DNA from: Pseudomonadota bacterium
GTDB lineage: Bacteria; Desulfobacterota; SM23-61
NCBI GenBank assembly: GCA_018819135.1
Contig: JAHJQK010000060.1
Span: forward strand, 1-64,000
Direction of reading: 5' to 3'
DNA: 64,000 bases
The stretch's first letter is position 1, and every line of letters begins with the position of its first letter. This document shows, one piece after another, positions 57,925-64,000 of this stretch. Made by a program: the position numbers and the translations under genes. A model generated the notes under the pieces. The model searched no databases. It saw nothing but the letters and a program-made list of their open reading frames with translations, and was not told the DNA's origin.

Positions 57925-58950
57925 TTACGCCCGGGAAGACTTGGCATAAAAGATCGGTAAAGGCTCGCCCAGCTTCTTCCACTGCTTGATCACGGCCTCC
58001 GCTTTACCTGCGCTGTTGAGTACATGGAGCTTACGCCGGACCATGGCCACGATGGCTTCCCGGCCGGGCCCGAGGTAGTTGCGGGGGTCAAATTCAGATG
58101 GTTTGGTGGCGAAGACCTCACGGATTTTGGCTGTCAGGGCCAGACGTAGGTCGGTGTCGATGTTTACTTTACACACGCCGTATTTGGAGACGGCAGAATG
58201 AATCTGTTCTTCGGGCACACCCATGGCATTGGGCATGCTACCGCCATACTTGTTAATCAGGTCAATAAACTCCCGCGGGACGCTGGAAGAACCGTGCATG
58301 ACCAGTGGAAGACCAGGGCAGGTCTTCATGATCTGTTCGATGCGGTCCGTGGCCAATTTGGCCTCATGCTTGAATTTATAAGCCCCGTGGCTCGTGCCGA
58401 TGGCAATGGCCAGACTGTCCACGCCGGTGCGCTTCCAGAAATCGGTGGCCTGGTTGGGGTCGGTAAGAAATTTCCCAATGTTTTTTTCATACTCTTCGGC
58501 TTGGAGGCCGACCACATGTTCCTCGATGCCGCCCAGCATGCCGAGTTCAGCCTCCACCACGACGCCAGCTGGATGAGCCACCTTCACAACCTCAGCGGTA
58601 AGCTTTACGTTTTCCTCATAGGGCTGGTGGGAACCATCGATCATCACGCTGGTGAAACCGTCGCTGAGACAGGTCTCCACTAATTGCACGGTATCGCCGT
58701 GGTCCAGGTGGATGGCGATGGGCAGATCGGGGTGATCTTCGACCGCGGCGTCGATAATATGCTTGAGATAGCGCATATTGGCATATTTGCGGGCGCCTTT
58801 GGAGATCTGCAGGATAAGGGGACTCTTCTCCGCCGCGCAGGCTTCGATTATGCCCTGGGTGATTTCCATGTTGTTGACGTTAAACGCGCCGATGGCAAAG
58901 CCGCCATCATAGGCCAGGTCAAACATCGGTTTGGGGGTCATGAGGGGCAT
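57925..58950 (-). CDS. fba: Fructose-bisphosphate aldolase, class II
   Basis: 341 aa from ATG 58950, preceded by GGAGGA; five earlier codons are possible. Zinc His sites IAIHLDHGDT and GTSHGAYKF, then VVVEAELGMLGGIEEH, PLVMHGSSSVPREF and VNIDTDLRLALT. Class II with the insertion pattern of the longer (type B, ~340 aa) group. First gene of the fba-fbp pair on the minus strand. Confidence 0.95.
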   Translation of the reverse strand: MPLMTPKPMFDLAYDGGFAIGAFNVNNMEITQGIIEACAAEKSPLILQISKGARKYANMRYLKHIIDAAVEDHPDLPIAIHLDHGDTVQLVETCLSDGFTSVMIDGSHQPYEENVKLTAEVVKVAHPAGVVVEAELGMLGGIEEHVVGLQAEEYEKNIGKFLTDPNQATDFWKRTGVDSLAIAIGTSHGAYKFKHEAKLATDRIEQIMKTCPGLPLVMHGSSSVPREFIDLINKYGGSMPNAMGVPEEQIHSAVSKYGVCKVNIDTDLRLALTAKIREVFATKPSEFDPRNYLGPGREAIVAMVRRKLHVLNSAGKAEAVIKQWKKLGEPLPIFYAKSSRA

Positions 58951-59162
58951 GGAGGTCCTCCGCAATGTTGGAATGGTTAAACCAGTTTTTTTGCAGTATA
59001 GGGCAATCTTAGGAAAAAGTCAAAAAAGAGGGTGGGGGGAGAGGGCATCGGGTGTAGAATAGGAGTGGAAGCGCCAAGGAGACCTTTTTATTTGATCGGC
59101 AATTGGAAATGTGCTATCAGATCAATTAGCGGTGAGTTTATCTGGCGAAGGAAGGTGAGTTA

Positions 59163-60386
59163 ATGGAAGTAAAAGATGGAGGGATTCCTCGAGGACAGCC
59201 TCCCCTTAAGGGAATTCGGGTCATCGACCTGACCAGAATCATTGCCGGCCCATACTGCTCGATGATTATGGGTGATCTGGGCGCAGAAATCATTAAGGTG
59301 GAACAGCCCAAAATTGGCGATGAGAGCAGGGCCTGGGGCCCTCCCTGGGTGGGAGAGAGCGTGAGCGCCTACTTCATTTCCATTAATCGAAACAAAAAAA
59401 GCCTGACTTTAAATTTTAAGCGTCCTCAGGCCCTGGAGATTTTTAAGGACCTGGTAAAACAGGCGGATGTGGTCGTGGAGAATTTCCGACCTGGAACCAT
59501 GGATGAACTGGGAATCGGTTACGAAGACTTACAAAAAATCAATCCAAGACTGGTTTACTGCGATATGACCGGGTATGGGACGGATGGTCCCTACCGGGAC
59601 AAACCGGGTGTGGATGTCATTGTCTCGGCCATCGGGGGGTTGATGTCCATTACCGGAGAGCCGGAGGGAGAACCGGTAAAAATTGGAGTACCTTTGATTG
59701 ATGTTCTCACCGGCCTTTATTCTTTTGGCGCCATTACTTCGGCCTTATATCTCCGGGAACAAACCGGAAAGGGGCAGAGGATTTCGATCAACCTTTTGGC
59801 TATGCAAGTGGCCACCTTGATTAATATCGGCTCAAATTATTTAATCGGTGGAATCGTTCCGCGGCGATGGGGAAGTGCCCATCCCAACATTACGCCTTAT
59901 GAAGCGCATCGGGCCAAAGACGAATACCTGATCTTCGGGGTCATCAATGAGCGAATGTGGAAATCTTTTTGCCGTCTTCTGGGAACGGATGAATTAAGCG
60001 ATGATCCCCGGTTTGCGCATAATTCCAAGCGCATCGAGAACCGGCAGGCGCTCAATGAAATCATCGACCGGAAGATTGCTGAGAAAACGGTGGATGAATG
60101 GATCCCTTTATTCGATCAAGCCGGGATTCCCTGTGGGCCGATCAACACCTTCGACCGGGTCTTCAGCGACCCGCAAGTGCTACACCTCGGGCTGGTGCGA
60201 GAGGTGGAACATCTTCATTACGGAAAAGTGAAAGTGGTAGGGCCGCCGGCGACCTTCTCCGAGAGCGCCATCGGCATTCAGAACCCACCACCGATGTTGG
60301 GAGAGCATAACCAAGAAATTTTAACCCGGCTCCTGGGTTATGCGGAGGAAGAGATAATGGCTCTACAGGAACAAGGAGTGATCTGA
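59163..60386 (+). CDS. Family III CoA-transferase (CaiB/BaiF)
   Basis: 407 aa, complete. IRVIDLTRIIAGPYCSMIMGDLGAEIIKVEQPKIGDESR at the start, YFISINRNKKSLTLNFKRPQ, VVVENFRPGTMDELGIGYEDL, YCDMTGYGTDGPYRDKPGVDV with the catalytic Asp, and TGKGQRISINLLAMQ. It swaps CoA between two carboxylic acids; the substrate is unknown. RBS GAAGGTGAG. It is the intact relative of the broken gene at 14.4-15.0 kb and may cover its function. Confidence 0.92.
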   Translation: MEVKDGGIPRGQPPLKGIRVIDLTRIIAGPYCSMIMGDLGAEIIKVEQPKIGDESRAWGPPWVGESVSAYFISINRNKKSLTLNFKRPQALEIFKDLVKQADVVVENFRPGTMDELGIGYEDLQKINPRLVYCDMTGYGTDGPYRDKPGVDVIVSAIGGLMSITGEPEGEPVKIGVPLIDVLTGLYSFGAITSALYLREQTGKGQRISINLLAMQVATLINIGSNYLIGGIVPRRWGSAHPNITPYEAHRAKDEYLIFGVINERMWKSFCRLLGTDELSDDPRFAHNSKRIENRQALNEIIDRKIAEKTVDEWIPLFDQAGIPCGPINTFDRVFSDPQVLHLGLVREVEHLHYGKVKVVGPPATFSESAIGIQNPPPMLGEHNQEILTRLLGYAEEEIMALQEQGVI

Positions 60387-60727
60387 GCCTAACAATTGTC
60401 AACGCGCAAGCAGGCTGATTTAAATTCTAACCAAAAATATTTGAATTTTTGGTTTCAAATTCGAAATCCGAATATCGAAATCCTAAACAAATTCAAAATT
60501 CCAATATCAAAATTGCAAACTTTTTTGTTTAGATAATTCGAATTTCGTGCTTCGAATTTAGAATTTAGGCATCCCTTGCGGATAAATGTTAGAGATAAAT
60601 TCTCAGACTTTAATGTGTAAGAATCTAATGGGAAATGCGGAAGTTACGGCAGTTAAATAGGCCAAAATAAAGCTTTTGTCAACTAAAAAATTATCCCAAT
60701 TTCAGGGTCCCTTTTCGGATATCTGGA
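60387..60727. other. A/T-rich repeat-containing gap
   Basis: About 340 bp, no gene. Between 60430 and 60570 the words AAATTCGAA, TTCGAATTT and AATATC(G/A)AA recur several times in both directions, so the DNA is self-complementary over more than 100 bp. No promoter or RNA family is recognised. Confidence 0.4.
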
Positions 60728-60880
60728 TTAAATAGATTTATTTTCGTCTTGACCAATCCTGTGTCTTATCTGGACCAATAGTATTTCCATCTCTGCCTGG
60801 TCCAGCTTTAAAAGGAATTTCAAATCAATATCCGTTTTCAGAAGTCTCTTGATCAATTCAATCAGCTCCTCTTTGCCCAT
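60728..60880 (-). CDS. Small hypothetical protein
   Basis: 50 aa from ATG 60880 (MGKEELIELIKRLLKTDI), an amphipathic helix-rich peptide with DLKFLLKLDQAEMEILL and a charged end. RBS candidates are GAGGTT-like only. The codons before 60880 are less convincing. No family recognised. A further minus-strand open stretch at 60935-61117 has no supporting signal. Confidence 0.4.
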   Translation of the reverse strand: MGKEELIELIKRLLKTDIDLKFLLKLDQAEMEILLVQIRHRIGQDENKSI

Positions 60881-61128
60881 TTTCGAACCTCGACAATTAA
60901 AGCTTTGACCCGTCAAGCTACATGAATACAGTTATCATTCCCTCCCTTGTAGGCCGGTTCTTAGGGGGGTTTCCAAATTTATTTGCTTGAGCAAAAAATA
61001 AGCCAATTTTATATATCGCCCTAAGGCATCAATATTATTAGATTTAGACAAGAATTCTTTCTGATTATCCTGGCAGAAGTGGAAAAGAAATCCATTTTTT
61101 TCCGAAATTTTTTCCACCTTATCTCGAT

Positions 61129-61329
61129 TTGATCCGGGTCAAACAGTTCTTTGGTAAGGGAGGCCAGGGGCTGGAATTAACCGAAGAGAATCCCCAGTGC
61201 CTTACCTTCTCTGGAGGTGGGGGTTATGTAACTGCCACGGTCTGTCCCGAAGGAGGGGAAACTAAGGTCAATCTGTTGGCCCAGGAGTGGGAGTACCAGG
61301 CCAAGGAATTTTTATTAAGCCTTCCCTAA
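61129..61329 (+). CDS. Small conserved-looking protein
   Basis: 66 codons from TTG 61129 to TAA. The peptide is beta-rich with FFGKGGQGLELTEENPQCLTF and GGGGYVTATVCPEGGE, then VNLLAQEWEYQAKEFL. This resembles small beta-barrel hypothetical proteins of anaerobes, but I cannot name a family. There is no convincing RBS. It converges on the split methyltransferase gene: its end lies a few bases from the C-terminal end of that gene. Confidence 0.45.
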   Translation: MIRVKQFFGKGGQGLELTEENPQCLTFSGGGGYVTATVCPEGGETKVNLLAQEWEYQAKEFLLSLP

Positions 61330-62238
61330 TCCTCCTTACCTCTCCTTCGTCGTTTTTTCTCCCAGCAACCACAATATACATCCCACCACTGGAGATCGGT
61401 GGTGACTTCTTCCAGAGTACAAAACCTTTTTTGCCGATGGCTGTAGAATTTTTCTTCCCAACAGCTTATTGACTTTCGCATAAATAATGGAACGGGCATT
61501 GACACTGCCTTAAACCCCCTCACCTTTATCCTCTCCCCCGGATTCGGGGGAGAGGGGAGCGTAATAAATTGATCAATGTTCCATTACTTTTGCGAAGCTC
61601 AATAATCCGTCGCAGAATGCCTGGAGCATCCCATAGGTATAGATTCTATGGGCGTTAAAGGCAATGGCAGGCTGGGCGTGGTGGATGGTGGTAGTGAAGA
61701 TCATACGGCCTCCAGGTTTTAACACCCGAATCATTTCCCCCAAGGCTTTTTGATCGGCATGCAAATCGAATTCATCCCCGTACCGACTCAGGCCGAAGTG
61801 TTCCAGCGCGCAAAGGGACAGGACAACGTCAAAGGAATGATCAGGAAAATTGATTTTTTTGGCATCACCGGTAAGGATCGTTTCGTTCGCGCAAATCGGT
61901 TGGCGGCTGCGGACGTCAATCGTCGTGATGGGGAAATGGGCCAGAAGCCCCAGAATAAAATGGCGGTAAGATCCGACGTCTAATAGGTTGCGGGGATGGA
62001 GCTGGCGGATCTGGTCGGCGGCAAAAGCACATTCATAATCAACAAAGTTTTCCGGATGGAATCCAGTTTCATCCGCAGGTTCCTCAAAAATATAAAACCC
62101 GCCGGGATTCTTTTTCAATGCGGCCAGATGCTTTTTATAACCTCTCTCGTTCGGCTGGGGGGATTTCATTTTTCGGTCGGTTGCGCCGGTCGGCAGTTCT
62201 AAAGCAAGAATATATTGTCTTCCCGATTTGAACCCCAT
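61326..62238 (-). pseudogene. SAM-dependent methyltransferase split by a small transposon-like element
   Basis: Part one (62238-~61605) is a class I methyltransferase: ENFVDYECAFAADQIRQL, NLLDVGSYRHF (SAM loop), NETILTGDAKKINFPDHSFDVVLSLCALEHFG, MIRVLKPGGRMIFTTTI, ending at DGLL. Part two (61466-61326) in another frame is the normal C-terminus SCWEEKFYSHRQKRFCTLEE, then DLQWWDVYCGCWEKK. Removing 136 bp (the element plus one TA) restores one frame of 258 codons with the join DGLSCWEEK. The N-terminal ~20 residues may be leader; ATG 62238 lies four bp after the RND stop. Disrupted by insertion; the fragment still made would lack the C-terminal third. Confidence 0.85.
61469..61602. mobile_element. 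134-bp MITE-like element with TA target duplication
   Basis: Terminal inverted repeats of 25 bp match at 21 positions: left TTGACTTTCGCAT + AAATAATGGAAC, right (reversed) TTGAGCTTCGCAA + AAGTAATGGAAC. TA flanks each end (61467-61468 and 61603-61604). The inside has the palindrome CTCTCCCCCGGATTCGGGGG and no ORF. A TA duplication is the mark of IS630/Tc1-mariner-like transposition, so this is probably a non-autonomous derivative. It interrupts the methyltransferase gene. Confidence 0.8.
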
Positions 62239-62241
62239 TAT

Positions 62242-64000
62242 TCAAGAAGATCTTCTTTTTGGCAACAGCTTTTGCAGAAGCACCGGTAGCAGCGTGAGAG
62301 CAATGAGGGCGCTGAAGCCAACGCCCATCAGGGCAACAGCCCCCATGGACTGGAGTCCGGGGTATTCCGATAGAACGAGAGAGCCGAAACCTACCAAAGT
62401 GGTTAATGCGGCCAGCCCCACACCTTTACCCACCTGGGACAACCCTGTTTTTAAACCGGTTGCCCCACTTTCGGATCCTCGGTGCAGAATGTGGATGCCA
62501 TAATCAACCCCCACCCCCAATACCATAGTAAAAACGATCATGTTCATGAAGTTTAAGCTTATTTGGAAAAAGCCCATGCCACCGAGGGTCCATAATGAGG
62601 CCAGGAGAACAGGGAGAAGGCTTAGCAGCGTGAGCTTCCAGGAACGGAAGTCCCAAAAGATCAGGCCCAAGACTCCGGCCAAGGCGATCAATAATAATTT
62701 TTTTGCTTCGCCGGCCATCAAATTTTCCAGCTCCCACTGGACTATTTTTGATCCAGTAATTTGAATATGAGGAGCAACTCCTTGAAGATCGGTCAGAAAG
62801 GTTTGGGCCTGGGAATTTTTCCAAAAGTCCGGCCTGACATGAAGGTAAGCCGCAGAAATGAAAATCTCTCCCCTTTTTCTCAAGAACCTTTCGCTCAGCA
62901 CTTGTAGGGGAATTTGCTGAAAAACTTCCCAAGTTAACATTTCCCGATTGGCCAGCATCTTTTGCAATGTATTCAACCCTGGTTGGAAGGGTTCGACTTG
63001 AAGTCCCTCTCGCTGGAGAACCCCCCTGAATTTTCTCTCAATCCGGTCGAAGTTGAAGGTTCCTTGCTCCCGAGCTTGGATCCATTGCAGATTCCGGGAT
63101 TGGCGGGAATAAGGCGGGATGAATGTGGCCAGGCTTTCATATCGGGAAAGGGGCAGCCCTGCGGCGATGGCTCTTGCGCATTGGGCCTTTAACATACCCT
63201 GGATTTCCAGGGCTTCCTCTGCCTTCCGGCTTTGGGCTAAAACCACGATCATTTCCTGCCCTTCCCCCATTTTCTCCTGAACTCGTTCTTCCAGAATGAG
63301 AGAAGCATGGTCGGCGGGCCGAAGCCGTTTCGGATCGTTGTTCAAATCTATTTTAAAAGCAAATATTAGCGTGCCCAGGGTCATAGCGGCAGAGAGGGCC
63401 AGAATCAGCGAAGGTCGCTTCAAGGACCAAAGACTTAACCGTTCGAGGCCCAAAGAAGAGACGGGCCGAAAAGGTTTTTCTTTTTTACCGCTCTTCTCCC
63501 TCCAGGCCACCAAAGCCGGAAAAAGGAAAAAAGCCCCGAGCATACTGAAAAAAATGCCCGTGCCCGTCAGAAGACCCAGCTCTTGCACCCCCCGAAAATC
63601 TGAAAACAGGAGAGCAAGATAGGCTGCCGTGGTCGTCAGGGCCCCCGTAAACACTCCCGGGCCGGTCTTACTCAAACTTTTCTCCAAAGCTCCGGAAACA
63701 CTCCGCCCCCCATTTCTTTCTTCGAGGTAGCGGAGGTAAAGCAGGATGATAAAATCGATGGAGAGCCCCAGGATGATAGCCGCAAAAGCTCCCGTCGACT
63801 CACTCATCCGCCCGAGGAAGGGGGAGAGGAATCCCAAAGTGATGAGTGGGCTGGCCAGCAGAGGAAATAAAGCGTAAGAGAAGGCCACGAGCCTCCCGAA
63901 AGCGACAGTAAAAAGGATTACGACACCGGTCAAGGAAACAGAAAAGTTTGTAGCCAGATCTTTTTTGATCATCCGGCGGTCTTCCAGGGCATGCATATAT
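62242..64000 (-). CDS. RND/MMPL-type transporter (HpnN-like), 5' end outside the window
   Basis: At least 584 codons, open past the right edge; the ATG at 63996 is probably internal, because RND proteins of this group are ~800-900 aa. Two blocks of membrane helices (63,900-63,470 and 62,700-62,270) flank a periplasmic loop. Sequence marks: GFLSPFLGRMSESTGAFAAIILGLSIDFIILLYLRYLEER with the GLSID... helix (Asp-rich proton path), and VLGVGVDYGIHILHR in the second half. It resembles hopanoid-associated HpnN and other lipid exporters. The methyltransferase gene starts four bp after its stop, so the two formed an operon. Confidence 0.85.
   Translation of the reverse strand, partial: YMHALEDRRMIKKDLATNFSVSLTGVVILFTVAFGRLVAFSYALFPLLASPLITLGFLSPFLGRMSESTGAFAAIILGLSIDFIILLYLRYLEERNGGRSVSGALEKSLSKTGPGVFTGALTTTAAYLALLFSDFRGVQELGLLTGTGIFFSMLGAFFLFPALVAWREKSGKKEKPFRPVSSLGLERLSLWSLKRPSLILALSAAMTLGTLIFAFKIDLNNDPKRLRPADHASLILEERVQEKMGEGQEMIVVLAQSRKAEEALEIQGMLKAQCARAIAAGLPLSRYESLATFIPPYSRQSRNLQWIQAREQGTFNFDRIERKFRGVLQREGLQVEPFQPGLNTLQKMLANREMLTWEVFQQIPLQVLSERFLRKRGEIFISAAYLHVRPDFWKNSQAQTFLTDLQGVAPHIQITGSKIVQWELENLMAGEAKKLLLIALAGVLGLIFWDFRSWKLTLLSLLPVLLASLWTLGGMGFFQISLNFMNMIVFTMVLGVGVDYGIHILHRGSESGATGLKTGLSQVGKGVGLAALTTLVGFGSLVLSEYPGLQSMGAVALMGVGFSALIALTLLPVLLQKLLPKRRSS

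Noticed and set aside
60935-61117. 60-codon minus-strand ORF
   Set aside because: No RBS, no family, and A/T-rich composition that gives long frames by chance.

Overview
The window looks like a chromosome segment of an uncultured anaerobic, Desulfobacterota/Deltaproteobacteria-like bacterium. This is inferred from gene content: LL-diaminopimelate aminotransferase instead of the succinylase route, a 2-oxoacid:ferredoxin oxidoreductase, a soluble NuoEF-type diaphorase module, corrinoid methyl-transfer proteins, CoA-based acid catabolism and a Liv-type importer next to an acyl-CoA ligase. Genes run on both strands in short operons, usually with clear AGGAGG-type ribosome binding sites. No rRNA, prophage or CRISPR array is visible.

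Layout. 0.2-3.3 kb (minus): old-yellow-enzyme/dienoyl-CoA-reductase-like flavoprotein and a broken MFS permease. 3.5-5.3 kb: NFACT/RqcH-like protein. 5.3-12.7 kb (plus): acyl-CoA ligase plus LivG-H-M-K-F importer. 12.8-17.6 kb (minus): acid/CoA catabolic cluster (LarA-like, CaiB, D-2-hydroxyacid dehydrogenase, CitE-like lyase, enoyl-CoA hydratase, acyl-CoA dehydrogenase) in which three of six genes are deletion-damaged. 17.7-21.4 kb (minus): ApbE with an in-frame TGA, and glucan phosphorylase. 21.6-27.3 kb (plus): lipoate ligase-like protein, AcsE-like pterin methyltransferase, a small membrane protein with two H-x13-H helices, and a molybdopterin oxidoreductase fused to a four-cluster ferredoxin. 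27.5-28.1 kb: HNH nuclease with palindromic sites. 28.4-39.6 kb (plus): MFS, homoserine dehydrogenase-like, panB, phasin-like/UbiB, UroD-type methyltransferase plus corrinoid protein, dapL, folK, lytic transglycosylase, pgsA. 39.7-40.7 kb: tRNA-Gly, tRNA-Cys, tRNA-Leu. 42-50 kb (plus): POR gamma-delta-alpha with a truncated beta, an isopropylmalate/isocitrate-type dehydrogenase, a zinc alcohol dehydrogenase, NuoE-NuoF-HoxU/NuoG-like. 50.2-53.2 kb: LsrF-like aldolase and an aldolase-SDR fusion. 53.3-58.9 kb (minus): AbrB antitoxin with a truncated PIN toxin, M20 peptidase, M48 protease, fructose bisphosphatase and aldolase. 59.2-60.4 kb: CoA-transferase. 61.3-64 kb (minus): methyltransferase split by a small transposon-like element, and an RND transporter that runs off the right edge.

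Physiology (inference): organic acids are imported and activated to CoA esters, oxidised through hydratase/dehydrogenase steps, and electrons pass through ferredoxin and NADH (POR, NuoEF module) and perhaps a membrane cytochrome (23.5 kb). C1 units from a methylated substrate could enter tetrahydrofolate through the methyltransferase/corrinoid/AcsE-like set. Gluconeogenesis (fbp, fba) and glycogen breakdown (glgP) are present.

Two themes stand out. One is the pairing of a putative di-heme b-type membrane protein with a ferredoxin-fused molybdoenzyme at 23.5-27.3 kb. The other is extensive damage: at least eight genes carry clean internal deletions, truncations, a nonsense codon or a transposon-like insertion while their neighbours stay intact, and several families of short inverted-repeat elements are scattered between genes.
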